Assembly: GCA_009599575.1 (NCBI GenBank)
Contig: VWND01000031.1
Span: 1-64,000, forward strand
Reading direction: 5' to 3'
Length of the DNA stretch: 64,000 nucleotides
Origin: Blumeriella jaapii
Taxonomy: Eukaryota; Ascomycota; Leotiomycetes; Helotiales; Drepanopezizaceae
In this document: positions 33,872-46,060 of the stretch, piece after piece
How the letters are laid out: every line of letters begins with the position of its first letter
Position numbering within the stretch: the stretch's first letter is position 1
Notes under the pieces: model-generated
The model's database searches: none
Told to the model about the DNA's origin: nothing
What the model saw: only the letters and a program-made list of their open reading frames with translations
Translations under genes and position numbers: made by a program

Positions 33872-34560
33872 TCGATATTCCGTAGCTCAGGCCAATGCAT
33901 ATACAGCCATTTTTTTACTACTTTTAATAAAAAGCCGCAAATTATAATTACTATAATTACAAAGCGTAAAATCAGAAGGTTGAGTTTTCGCCAAGCGTTT
34001 GACCAAAAGAAATCTAATTCAGAAGGGCCGAGCGCAGCGGTCGAAGCGTACGAACCAATATTCGATTTGTTATTTTTAAATAAAAGAGCGATTTTCGAGT
34101 TTTAAACTTCGCACAGTTTAAAATTGCTTAACCGTAATTTCAAACGTTTCTGAAATATATTGCATTTTTATAATCCAATAATTATGCGCAAAATAGAGGA
34201 AGCTATTAAAAGTCTTTTATATAATACAGCTGCGAATAATATCATATGAAAAGTTTTTTAAGCCGTAATAGCGAAATATCGAAATCGATTTTAATTGCGA
34301 ATTTAAAAAACGCATCGGTAAATATATAAAAACGAAACACCGAAGTTTAAATCCCTGCGTAAATTATCAAATATAAAAATAAATAGGAAAACCAAATTAA
34401 TACGGCCATATATCGGTGGGTAAAATAATCTAGGAAATTTTTAGAAAAAACTAAAAAAAGGAAAAAAAAAATAAATGAAAATATAAATTGAACTGCGTGC
34501 TTATGGTACTATTTAAGAGAATGCTTTGCTTTTATATTTGTTGAAAGTATTTAATAGCAG
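33872..34560 (-). mobile_element. E3: 5' end of an inverted family-E copy (leader plus part of LTR)
   Basis: Reverse complement of E1 49968-50470 (leader, at 33872-34371) and of part of the E LTR (34372-34560). The LTR is split by D and resumes at 48341-48423. The two LTR parts minus the 5-bp duplicate total 267 bp, the same as the E1 5' LTR. Everything 3' of the first 500 bp of leader is missing. Confidence 0.92.
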
Positions 34561-34973
34561 TGTAAGGATTGAAAGGCAGGGAAACATTAGTTCAGACAAT
34601 AAAACTCAGATAAGATTGGGTTGATAGTCAGACTGATTTCTACCTTCTACATTTCTAGTAGAAAGCGTGTATAAGTATAAAAAAAGGGGTGGAGCCCTCG
34701 AAAAGAATATTTCCCAGGAAACCAAGCGAATTTTATTTAATATGCTTTTCCAGCCCCTATTCCGACCTTTTTTTATCTTTTTTAATATAATTTTAATAAC
34801 TGGTTTTTTAACAATTATTTCTATAAAATGTTTTATTTAAATATTATTTTCAACCCTTATAACATTATCCGGCCCCTACGGCCTATCCGCAAAAAGTATT
34901 ATTCGAAGGTTGATAAAAGGCAGAAAGTCTTGGCGGATTATTTAATTTATATACGTGATATTAATTTTTAATA
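34561..34973 (-). repeat. D 3' LTR
   Basis: 413 bp, collinear with 47929-48340. Its left part, adjoining E3, keeps more C/G (GGATTGAAAGGCAGGGAAAC) than the homologous part of the other LTR. Its right part is more converted. The two LTRs are therefore RIPped in opposite halves. Confidence 0.92.
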
Positions 34974-36100
34974 TTATTTTTTTTTTTAAGCCTTTGGTTT
35001 TTAAAAGCGATTGATTTTTTTATGCGTATACTTTCGTATATAGCGTGCGTTACGCCTTCGAAATAACGTGCGATTTTTTTCGCTTTCGGTCGTAAATTGT
35101 AATTGTTTCTTTCGCTTTTAATTATGAATTATAACTGTTCTGCTGTTCTGTTTTTTTTGTTTTCGATAGCGCTCGCATTTTCGTTTAAAAAAGCCTTTTT
35201 TTTTTTAAATAGCCGCAATTTTTCTGCTCGACTTTTTTTTTTTTTTTTTTTTTTTTCATTTTTTTATCAGCTTTTTTCTATTTTAATCAACTGTTTTTCG
35301 CCGCGTTCGCCGCGAACTTTCAAAATGTTTTTGATTTTTATTTGCTTTCGGTATGCCCGCCTGATTTCACGCGAAAGCATCACAGCGGCTTTTTTACTTT
35401 TTTGCGTTTTCGAACTTTTTAGCGTAAAATACAACCGCTGCAAAGCTTCGCATACTTAATACTTTTTTATAAATTTTTTAGATTTTTATTCGAATTCGCT
35501 TTTAATTAATTACAAGTTTTTACCGTACGCGCTACCGAAACGTAAACTTTTCTCGCGGATTTTAATAATTTTATAAATCGTTTCGATACTGCTACCGTCG
35601 CTGCCGCTTTTTTTTTTTTTGTTGCCGAAGCTAAAGCTTTTGCTAAAACTTTTATCGATTTTATTATTTACGACGTTTATATAAATCGTTTAAAAAAAAA
35701 TAACGCTTCGGCTTTTATAATAATCGGAAATCGTGCGAATCGCGCCGCGGTTCGGGCTGTCGCTGCCGCTTTTGCCGGTTTAGCGGCTGCTGCTATTTTA
35801 AAAATTTTGGCTGCGCCGGCCCTTTTATTTAACGACGCTAATATAAAACGTATTTTCCGACGTTTCGAAAACGTCGCTCGGATTTATTTTGACCAATTAA
35901 ATCAAATTTTAAATTTTTACGAAAATATCGTAGCTGCAATTCAAAATTCGATTACGATTATCGTAAAAGCTTTGATTGAAATAAATCGAATATTTTACGA
36001 ATTCGTTTAATACTAATTCTTTTTAGCCTGCCGCTGTTTTTAAGTTTGAAAAAAATAGCGATAAAAAAAAAAAAAAAAAAACCGATAATAAAAATAGATT
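34974..36100 (-). pseudogene. D: unexplained region between integrase and 3' LTR
   Basis: The minus strand gives a helix-friendly, very basic reading at 35103-35459: ALQRLYFTLKSSKTQKSKKA, then LSREIRRAYRKQIKIKNI, then a Lys/Glu run. A second Ala-rich open stretch runs at about 35560-36010. In the latter the + strand is also open for about 150 codons (ending VKALIEINRIFYEFV at 36010), so which strand is real is unsettled. I do not recognise either. It may be an extra ORF of D, or another gene carried or inserted there. Confidence 0.4.
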
Positions 36101-36399
36101 AGCTTAGCGGCGATTCTAAGGTTTTCTAAATGTTTTTGTTTTTGTTTTTTTGCTTTTACGGCGCGCATTCGTTATTATTCCGTTGTTATTATTTATCGTA
36201 TTTTTTAAGTATTTTTTTATAACTTTTTTTGCGTTCGTAAAATAGTTTTCTGACTTTTAAAAATCTTCGTTTAATAAATAGCTTTTTTATTGCATCATTT
36301 TAATATCGGTCTTTTTTTGTATTTTTGTAAACTTATATTAATTTGATTTCGTATTTTTCGGTTTTTTGAAATTTTATTATATTATTTTTCGGCTCGGTA

Positions 36400-38114
36400 T
36401 CGTTTCGATTTTGTCAAAGTTTTAATAAAAAAACGTAAAAAGTATCGTAAATACGATATTAAAAAAGAAATTCGAATTAATAAGCTTGGCCGTACTCGTA
36501 TATAATTCGCTTGATTTTAAAAAGCTTTAAATATTTATTTAAAAGCTTTCGAAAAAATCGTAGCTATCGAAAATTTTTAATCGATAATAATATTTTATCG
36601 TTTATTTGAAATTTAGTTTTTTTATATTTAGCGTCGTAAAACCTTTTATAATTCGCGTTGGCTTTTTTTAGCTTTTTATTAAATATTTCTTTTTTTTTTT
36701 TGCAATATTTTAATTCGTTTTTCCGCTGACGGTATCTTTTTTTTTACGACGTCGCTTTCGACGTTGCTATTAAGTTTTGAATAAAAGCCGTATAATATGC
36801 GAAAAAAAATAAAATCCGTAAAAGCGTATATCGAATTATTATACGTAAACTCGGCTAAAGCAAGCTTTGTAATTTAATCGTTTTGTCGATAATTATAATA
36901 CGTGCAAAAATAAAATTTTAAAATTTGATTTTAACGTTTCGTTTGGCCATCGGTCTGAAAATAAAAAGCGGTATTTAATCGACGTCGTATTTATAAATAA
37001 AATATTATTGAAAATCAGAATTTATTAATAAAAACTGACCTTTTGTTTGTAATAATCTTTTTAAAACAGCTAAAATCTTTGTAAACGTATTATATAAATA
37101 TTTTAGCTAAATCTGGGGCTAAAATCGTTTTTTATATCGGTATATATTTCGATAGCTTCGTATATCGGTTTATTATAACGAATATCGAATCGTAAATACG
37201 ATTTCGTTTTTTGCTAAAAAATAAATCCGTAATAAAATTTATAATTATTTTTTTTTAAAATTTCGTAAAAATCGAAAAAAAAGCTAATTCGCCATAAGGT
37301 CGGTATTTTTTAAATTTGCTTTTTTGGCATTTTTTATACGTATTAACGTAACGCTTTACGTCGCTTCGTAAACCAGGCCAGAAATACTTTTTTTCGACCA
37401 GTTTTAGCGTTCGCCGAAAATTTTAATAATCGGCGGTCGGATCGTCGTAATTAATTTTTAATATTTCGCTTTTAATAACGCTTTTATTCGAAATATACGC
37501 ACGTTTTTTATAACGTAATAATTTATTTTGGCTTATACGCCAATGTTTTTCGAATCCGGCTCGATTGTTTTGCGAAGCCGATTCGTACGTTTTTTATAAT
37601 ACAAAAAAATCAGATTTTTGCAATTTAAAAATAATTTTGTAAATCGGTTTTGCTAGCTTATTATTAACCGTTTCGGATTGTAATAATACAGCGGCTACGC
37701 TTTGTAATATATATTATTTGCAATTAGTAATATTAGCAAAAAACAATCCGGCGAAAAAGCTTTTTATTTAGCTTTTTTCCGCTTGCTTTTTATTTTTTGA
37801 TTCCGTTAATAAAAATTCCGAATATTTATCGGCGCGAAATAGTTTATACTCCGATTTTAAACGTGTTTTTATTGCGAAAAACATTTTAAAATTTCTTAAA
37901 TAAATTAATTTTAGTTTACGATGCAACGTAAGCAGCTGCTCGTTATTTTTTTTTAAATTTTTTTTTAAATCTGGCCGGCGGAAAAAACTATCCGCCGAAT
38001 TAAAAACTTTTGTTTTATATTCGATTGCAAAATCGTATTTAGCTAGCTCGTCGGCCTATTTCGCTTAGCGTTCGTTTAAACGTTTTTTCGTAAAAAAGTA
38101 TTTCAGATTGTAAT
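36400..38114 (-). pseudogene. D integrase
   Basis: Clear Ty3/gypsy integrase on the minus strand at about 37000-37450: KYFWPGLRSDVKRYVNTYKK, CQKSKFKKYRPYGELAFF, then INFITDLFFSK, where the first catalytic Asp (usually MDFITDLP) is Asn. Next come YDSIFVIIDRYTKLSIYIP, and NKRSVFINKFW, where SDRGS/TDRGS would hold the second Asp (again Asn). The zinc-binding Cys pair precedes the core. C interrupts pol at 38114. Confidence 0.85.
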
Positions 38115-38379
38115 TGTTACAGCTAGCTTGAGGGTGATCAGAAGGGTGATGTGGACCAAAAGGTACGCATATAAATTAAAAGAAAAACACCGAGCTAGAA
38201 TGCTCGGGGTCGCGAACTTTATATACAATGGGTTGCGCTTGTGGGTCACGTGACTTAGCGCGAAGCCTAGTGGCCGAGGTGGTCCGTGCCCAAACCTTAA
38301 TCCAACACCACCAGCATTTACCACTGGCAATCATACCATTGGCAGCCATACCACTAAACTAATATCCAAAATCGTAACA
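38115..38379 (-). repeat. C 3' LTR
   Basis: 265 bp with ordinary base composition. Differs from the 5' LTR over the central 160 bp by only about three G/A changes and one 1-bp indel (CAGCATTTACC against CAGCATTACC). Contains the 10-bp palindrome GTCACGTGAC (38245-38254) and TATATAAAG on the minus strand. Confidence 0.94.
38245..38254. promoter_or_regulatory. GTCACGTGAC palindrome in C LTR (E-box-like)
   Basis: A perfect 10-bp palindrome with a CACGTG core, conserved at 44407-44416 in the other LTR. CACGTG is the site of bHLH factors in fungi. It lies about 35 bp upstream (in element orientation) of the TATATAAAG at about 38207-38216. A promoter role is inference. Confidence 0.45.
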
Positions 38380-38395
38380 CTATCCCCCCCTTCCG
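38380..38395 (-). other. C polypurine tract
   Basis: Minus-strand purine run GGAAGGGGGGGATAG abutting the 3' LTR. Confidence 0.8.
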
Positions 38396-38399
38396 AAGA

Positions 38400-41300
38400 A
38401 TTGCGTTTTCGCAATTGCAATCATGGGTCTATCGTTTTTTAACTTAGTGTAATCTTTCCTGCTTTCGTTGTAAGTTTGCAACCATGCGAAAAACGCTCGT
38501 AAAAAGTTTTTAACGATGAGATATAATCGGTGGAATACTTAAAAGATATGGAGGGCCGTTATAGCGTCAAAACAAAAGTATTATTCGAAATCTTTATCAG
38601 CGCTTTTTTATTTAATTTGATATTGCAATATTTTCTTGTGCAACTTCGAATTTATTATTTCTTCGATTTTCTATTCCGTTTATTCGAAAAATAGCTGAAT
38701 AAAAGCTGGTTCGGGGCGGCGTTAGCCAGATAAAAAGTTGCTAATATACTTTCGAAGCGAATATAAATGAAAAATTAAATAAATTAATTAATTTGCGGAA
38801 AAATTAAGCTTTCAATTTTCTTTTATTTTGTCGACGATTTTGATTGGGCCGTATTATTTATCCGAAAGCTTTCGGAAAAATCGGTCGAACTTTTAATTTT
38901 TAATATTTATTAATACTTCGTCGCTTATATTCCAATTTATCGGTCGTTTATGCAAATTAGCGAAGCGCTTTATTTTAGCTTATTATTACGTAATAAACGA
39001 TTACGCGTATTTCATAATCTTTTTAGCTCGAAAGGCCAGATGCAAAGCTTCGTCGCGATTAAGCTTTTCGGTGGCCGAGCGAAAAGGACGGAGATTATTT
39101 ATATTTCAAAACGTACGAGCCTCGTATTTATTTAAAACTTGAAAAAGAAAAACGTTGTCAAAAAACTCGTGCGACAAAATCAGCTGTGTAATATTTATCA
39201 AAAGTAAAAGGCGTTTCCAATTGTTTTAATAATAAAAGTAAAAAGGGCGGAAGCGTTACTTAATATATTGGTTTATTATTTCGATTTGCTTATCGATATT
39301 AAAATTATATATAATAATTAATTTAATTTTGGTTTTTAATATACGGCAAAATTTTTGCTAAAAGACCGAAACAAACTGAACTTTTCGGTCCGAAACAATT
39401 AAATCCGGCATGCCGAAATAGCGCATTTAATAAACCAAAAACAAAGCTGCCAGTTTTTTCGTTATAATAGTTTTGTAACAAAAGACTAACAAAAGCTTTT
39501 TAAACAAGCGATTTATTATTACGAAAGCGAAATCGTAATTATTTTCGTTTAATAAAAGCTTCGTAAAATCTATCGTTAAATATTAATAGGGTCTGCTAGA
39601 TATAAGCAAAAGCTTTAAAAAACCCAGGATTTTGTCGCGCTTAGCTTTTATTCGTATACAACGATAATTCGAAACGTATTGCTATATATTTGCTTTTATA
39701 GCTTTTTAATAATATTTACGACCGACCAAAAGTTTTATTTTTTTTATTTTAGCGTATGCTACGCAAAGCTATTCGTAGATATATCGGATTAAAAAAGTTC
39801 GCAGTTCGAAAAATTCCAAAAGTATTATTAATCTGCTTTAAAAAAACAATTTATTTCGTCGCAGTTGGTAATTAAAGCTATAATTACGGATTTGCGCTCG
39901 TTGCGCTTCGAAAAAAGAAAAGTTTTTATTAGCTTGCAATAAATCGTTTATAATTGTATAGCTATGCATATTATATGCGATTACGAAAATTGGGTCTGCG
40001 GATTTTTTTATAAGTATTTTATTTTTTTCGTTTTCGTTATTTTTTTCGAAAAAAATGCTGTCGTTATCGCGCTTATCGGACGGTATTTTTATAAACGCTA
40101 GCGTAGTTATACTTTTAGCAGCCATTTTCTTTAAAATTTAAAAATTCAACTTATCGTTTGAAAACATCTGCTGCTTTCGAACTGCTCGCTATCGCGCTTT
40201 TAATAAAAAAATATTTTGGTTTTTGCGAAAAAAAGTATTAGCGAATATATTAATAATTTCCGACCGATATATAATTGTAAAATAAAAATCGGCGAAAAAT
40301 TCGGCTTATCGGGCTTATCGGGCCGAAAGGTTTTTAGTTATTATAAAATATTTCAAAACGCGGTAATTAATATATATATATACGTTTTTTTAGATTTTTA
40401 ATAGCTTCGGCTTATAGTTTTTAAAAAAGCGAAAAATGACGAAAAGCTTTTTGTCGTAAATCGGATAATTAAGCTCGGCGTCGATTATAATTTTGAAAAA
40501 AAAACCGATCGGATAATAAAAGTTATTTTTTTGTAATTGCGATAATACGCCAGCTATTATTTTATTAAAAAAATCGGTTTTTAAGCGCGTTTGCTTATAA
40601 AGGTCGTAATAGCATAAAATAAAAGCATTTAGCAAAGCTTTGCGCAATGCTTCTTATGCGTTTTTCTGCTTTTTTTCGAATACGAAAAAAACGTTTTTGT
40701 TTGTAAAAGCAGTGAAAAGGCGGCAAATGCGGCTGTAGCCGGCTATAAAACGTTTGTAAAAATTACAAAAACCTAAAAAGCTTTGCACGCTTCGCATATT
40801 CGCTGCATATTGCCAGTTTTTAATAATAGCGATTTTTTCCGGATTTATTTTAATATTTTAAATATTAATAACGAAACTTAAAAATTTGATTTTCGTAATA
40901 TTAAACTCGCATTTTTTAATATCAGCTTTCAAGCCGTGTTTTTTTAAAATCGACAAAATCTTTTTAACGTAAATTTTATATTTCAAGTTATTTGCGAAAT
41001 AAATAAAAATATCGTTAAAATACGCCGAACAAAAATTATTTAAATACTTTATAAAAATGTTATTAATAAAACGTTGAAATATAACGGGCTTATTAATAAA
41101 GCCGAACGGAAAGATTTTATACTTATATATATCGTATCGGATACGAAAACTAATCAGTTTTTTAAATTTTTCGAATATCCGGATTCGATTAAATATTTAT
41201 TAAATATTAATTTTCGTAAATATTTTGGCTTTAATAATTCGCGTTAGCATTTCGTCGATCAAAAGCAAAAAATAAAAATTCTTTTTCGTAAAATCGTTAA

Positions 41301-41560
41301 ACTTGCGATAATCGATATATAAACGTATAAAACCGTTTGACTTTTTAATAAATAAAATCGGAACGGCGAAAAAAGCATTAAAAGGTTTAATAAAGCTTTT
41401 ATATAAATTATCGAAAATATAGCTTTTGACTTTTGTAAGCTGTTTATTCGTAAAACGTTTAAATAGTTTTATAAAAAATGTATTTTCCGTAGCAAAGTAT
41501 ATTTTATAATCCACGCCGGGGCGGCGAAAAGCGAGCTTATCGCTTTTTTGCTTATAAAAC
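38400..41560 (-). pseudogene. C pol: RT, RNase H, integrase
   Basis: RT N-terminal part at 41200-41514: YKIYFATENTFFIKLF, LTKVKSYIFDNL, FIRLYIDYRKFNDFTKKNF and IDEMLTRIIKAKIFTKINI. The catalytic box is YFNDIFIYF at 41011-41022 (first Asp to Asn). RNase H at 40390-40647: RLKTDFFNKIIAGVLSQL, then IIDAELNYPIYDKKLFVIF. The integrase core near 39150-39450 reads YFGMPDLIVSDRKVQFVS, KQIEIINQYI (catalytic Glu kept) and LNRDEALHLAF near 39050. Stops are of RIP type. Close in layout to family A but distinct in sequence. Confidence 0.87.
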
Positions 41561-41599
41561 AGTTTTTCGAATTCCGAATATTAAACTAGGAAAAGCTTT

Positions 41600-44260
41600 T
41601 TTACAAAAACCACGTTATTGTTATATTTGGCTTGCAAAGCGTCGAAAACGGAAATGCTTTTTACTGCCGCGAATTATATAACTTTTTCAAATTCGGCGAT
41701 TTTCGTACGGCGAAAACGTTTTTTATTTATATTATATATAAAAGTAACAAACGTGCAATCGCTAAATAATGGTAATCTTTTTTTTTTTGCGGCCCGTATT
41801 CGCTTTTCGTAGCGTGTTTGCAAAGCGCTGAATGCAAAGGCGGAAATACAGCTAATATTGCAATTAAAAATAAAAGAAATAGCAATTGGCCCGGTTAAAA
41901 AAACCGGCTTGGTCGGTTCAGGGCTGCCAATAAAAAACTTTTTTATTTTATGCAAACTGCTTTTAAAATCTCGCATAAATATAAAAGGTTTTTCAGCTTC
42001 AAAGCTTAAATAAGCTTTTTTAATCGTTATAAAAATGTTGGCAAAAATATATAAAGCTTTTATTACGCTGTCTCGTCTGTTTGCATTTTTTTAATACATG
42101 CGACTAAACATTTTAAGCTTTTTTCGCTGATTAAAATCGACGAACAACTGCTTATTAAAATAAAAAATAATAAATATATCGAATAGCTATTTTATTTTGT
42201 TTTTTTTTTGGCTATACGCTTGCTTTAAATCGTAGTATTATAAAAATTTGCGATTAATAAAAACGTCGATAAAACTTAGGTTTATAATCAAAAAAAGAAA
42301 ATTTACACAACGTCGGTCAATCGTAAAAAAAAAAAAAATAACAGAAAAAATAAGCTTTTTCGGCTCGCCATTATAGCCGATAAATATAATAAGCTTATGC
42401 AGCCGAATAAAATTTATTCCGAAACGTTAAAAAAGTTAATACGTTAAAAAAGTTTTAATCGCACCGAAAATATTAGCTCCGCTATCGATATATACAAATG
42501 TTTTGATATATAATTTATTATATATTAATTTTATAAAAATTAAAAACTGTCGCTTTTTTATTAAAAAGCGCTGGTCAAATTTTAAATTCTTTTACAAATC
42601 GAATTTTTTATTATAATAAAAATTTTTGCTACGGCTTAAAAGTTTTTTAACAAATCGTTTTGCTTTTCGTCGATAATTATTTCGGCGATTTTGCGATTAA
42701 GTTTGGCGTCGGAGCAAACGTTTGCGAAATGGCCGAGCTTGCCGCAATTATAACAAACGCTAAAAAAACGCGCAGCCAAACGAAAAAAATCGGAAGTAGC
42801 AAAAATAACAGTTATACGCTTGTAAAAATTTTTGCCAAAAAAAAGAAAAAACTATACGAGCAAAAAAGGCTAAAAAGATAGAACGCTATAAAGCTTTAAA
42901 AATACCGGAAATACGCTTAGAATTCTGATTAGCAAAAGTTATAACAAAAAAAAAAAAATTTATACGATAAGCAAAGGCCATTTTTTTAATTCGGATATTA
43001 CGTGATTTTTTATTCGCAACGGCCAAAAACTCGTTCAAAGCAGTATAATTACCGTTTATTTTGTATTTTTTTATTCGAAAATCGTATTTAAAAATAAAAA
43101 TGATTTTTTCGCATATATTTTTAAACCAACGGTTTTTAGCAATTTTGCTAGTAATTGCGTAACGGATAAATAAAAAACGAAAATTATTATAAATTTGACC
43201 GTTGTTTATATAAAATTTATTATATTGCAATTTGACAGATTAAACGCGGTTATAATTAAAAAAGCGCTGATTAAAAATGCGAAAAACATTTCGGGCCAAT
43301 TAGGCTTAGTTATAAAACTCGAAGTTCAAATATTTTAAAATAATAATTTTTGCTTTTCCAATAATACATTTGAAATATGCTTTGGCTTGGTTTATGTTTT
43401 ATATAAAATTTCCTAAATATTTTTTAATAAACAATTTTATATTTATTTTCTATGCGTTATATTTAACTTTTTTTTAATAATCGTTAAAAGCGTAGCGAAA
43501 GTATTTGATTTTAAATAATTCGATTCGAAAAATAGCTAAATCGAAAACGGAAAAGTAATATTCGGGAATTAATTAAAAATCTGCGATAAAAACGCGCGAA
43601 GCTCGGAATAAAAAAAAAGCGTCGCAAGCGATATTAGCGAAAAAAGCTGAAAAGCGAGCGGCGGCAATAGCTTAAGCGATTATTTAAGCGATTTAAAGCT
43701 GCTGGGCCGCAGTAAATCTTTTAGCGTTAGCAGATATGCTGAGCAGTCGTAAAAGCATTCGTCGGTTTAAAAATACTAAAATGTTAGCGTCGTACAACTC
43801 GACCTTAAATTCGATCGTAAAGCGAAAAAACCCAGCAAATAAATCGGCTGCAAATAATTATGGTTTGATAAAAAAATCGTGAAATAAAAACTCGCTGCCA
43901 AAATCGTCGAAAAAGCCTAAAACGAATGGAAATTAAAAAACGCTAAAGGCGGAAACAAAAAATGGAAATACTGACTCGAAGCCGAATCGTACGAATTGCG
44001 TTCGTTTTCGAATACCGCGTCGATTTATAAAAAAAGCATAAAATATTATAATATTAAAAAAAGGCGATTCGAATTGCAAAAGCAAATCGAATTAATAAAA
44101 AAAAAAAAATTCTAGTTTTTTCTGAAAACAAAATTAGTAAAAAAGAATTCTGATCAAAGCATCGATAAATAAACGTCGGTACGGACGGCCTGAAAAAAGT
44201 TCGAATTGCAAAAGCAAATCGAATTTTTAATCGTAGATATAAAGCTTCCTAGCGAAAATT
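41600..44260 (-). pseudogene. C gag/protease region
   Basis: Between the 5' LTR and RT. Minus frames at 41674-41976 (ends RIRAAKKKRLPLFSDCTFVT..KIAEFEKVI) and 42886-43230 (ALNEFLAVANKKSRNIRIKK) lie in the element's sense. The first runs into the sequence directly before RT. The region 43240-44270 is rich in stops. No zinc knuckle recognised. The + strand frame at 42660-42881 is a shadow. Confidence 0.5.
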
Positions 44261-44276
44261 GTTCGGTTTTTTTTTA

Positions 44277-44540
44277 TATTACAGTTAGCTTAAAGATAAT
44301 CAAAAAAGTAATATAAACCAAAAGGTACGTATATAAATTAAAAAAAAAACACCGAGCTAGAATGCTCGGAGTCGCGAACTTTATATACAATGGATTGCGC
44401 TTATGGGTCACGTGACTTAGCGCGAAGCCTAGTGGCCGAGGTGGTCCGTGCCCAAACCTTAATCCAACACCACCAGCATTACCACTGGCAACCATACCAC
44501 TGGCAGCCATACCACTAGACTAGCATCCAGGATCGTAACA
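44277..44540 (-). repeat. C 5' LTR
   Basis: 264 bp. Starts TATTACAG (TGTTACAG in the partner) with its first about 60 bp strongly A/T-converted, then is nearly identical to the other LTR. Ends CATCCAGGATCGTAACA. Confidence 0.94.
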
Positions 44541-44545
44541 ATAAT

Positions 44546-46060
44546 AATTTGTACGTATAATAATAACGTCGAAAACGCTACGTAAATATTAGCTCTATTA
44601 TTTAAAAGCGTAAATTATAATTATTAATTTAGCGTCGTAAACTTCGTATTTTTGTTTTATAAAAAAAAGCTTTTTCGAATAATACGCGAGAAAATGCTAA
44701 CGTGCCTTCGCATTTTTCTTAAATAATTAAAATAATATTCCGTTTATAACGAATTTCGAAGCGTTTGTTTCGATTTGAATTTTTAATCGAAAATCGAAAT
44801 AGCGTAAAATCGGTGCTTAATAAAACTTTTTTTTAAAAGTAAAAAAGCGATCTTCGCTTCGAATAAAAAACGAAAAAGGCCCGATATTTTTTCTTATAAT
44901 ATTTTTTTTAAAAAATCTGTAATAAATCGGCAAAGCTTAGCGTAGTTTTTAATAAAACGTTTATAAAAATTAGTAAAACCCAAAAACATTTAAATATTTC
45001 GCTATGTAATAAAAAAAGGTTATTTTCGAATATTATTTACTTTTCTTGGGTCCATTTTAATTCCCGTAGAAATAACGACGAAGCTTAGAAATTCAACCGT
45101 ATTCGTATCGAAAATATATTTTTTCAGATTTTCGTAAAGTTTATTAATACGAAGTTTTTCGAAAACTTTTTTTACCGCGTTTGTATAATCGTCGGGATTT
45201 TCGAAAAATATTAAAATATCGTCGAAATAAATTATATACGTAATATTTATTAAATCGATTAAAGCTTAATTAATATACGCTTGGAAAATTGCTAATGCGT
45301 TCGAAAAGCCGAAAAATAATACGCAGTATTCGAAATGTTCGTAACGAATGCGAAACGCAGTTTTTTATTTATTTTTTTTTTTATTCGAAAACGATAGTAC
45401 GCCCAAATAAGATTTAGCTTAGTAAATATTTTAGCTTTTTTTAAACGATTCAAAGTTTCGCTTATAAAAAGTAAAAAAATTCGATTTTTAATCGTAATTG
45501 CGTTTAAATTTTTATAATCGACGTATAATCGTAAACTTCCGTTTTTTTTCGGTATAAATATTACCGATGCGCCGGCAAAATTAATAAATCTTTTTATTCA
45601 GTTTTTTTTTAAGCTCGAATCGAAATATTCGCGCAATTTAATAAGTTCAGATTCCGATAAAAAATAAATTAATTTTTAAAAAAAATCCTTTTTTTTCGCG
45701 AAATTTATTCGATGTTTTATAAAATAATAAAAAGCTAGAATAACCGCGGCGGTATCGTTAAACACGTCGGCGTAATCGTCGTATTTAAAAAGTAATTAAT
45801 GCTGTTTTTTAGTAGCTTTTTTCAAAACGATACAAAACGCTTGCTTTTTTTTAAATTCCTTTTTAAAACGTTTAATTATAACGAAATTAAATTATAAGCG
45901 TTCGATTGAATATCGCCACGATTTAATTCGAAAATTTATAATAGGATCGATATTTCGCAACCAAAAAAACCTTAAAATAAATAAAATCTTTGGAATATTT
46001 ATATCGCAAATTACGAAATCGCTTTGTATCTTTTTAATTATTTTATAATTATTAATAGCG
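44546..46060 (-). pseudogene. D pol: RT and RNase H
   Basis: The minus strand reads IRYEHFEYCVLFFGLSNA (about 45330), then IIYFDDILIFFENPDDYTNA with the catalytic YFDD intact (45216-45230), then VKKVFEKLRINKLYENLKKY and FLSFVISTGIKMDPRK (about 45060). D is the only element here whose RT catalytic Asp pair survives, although flanking stops still inactivate it. RNase H remnants follow down to the C insertion at 44545. Confidence 0.85.

Larger units (their letters stand above)
38115..44540 (-). mobile_element. C: complete Ty3/gypsy element nested in D, RIP-degraded inside, LTRs largely spared
   Basis: 265- and 264-bp LTRs with TGTTACAG...ATCGTAACA ends. Flanks are GTAAT (38110-38114) and ATAAT (44541-44545), i.e. 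one target duplicate with a G-to-A change. Minus orientation, 6,426 bp. Interior order right to left: gag, protease, RT, RNase H, integrase, polypurine tract. Confidence 0.94.

Noticed and set aside
33057..34105. Frames of 151, 71 and 135 codons (minus 33057-33512 and 33685-33900; + 33698-34105)
   Set aside because: The first reads backbone sequence across the A2 LTR. The others read the GC-rich minisatellite and the E3 leader.
38103..38330. 75-codon minus frame and its twin at 44274-44510
   Set aside because: They are the two LTRs of element C read through. Conservation reflects LTR identity, not a protein.
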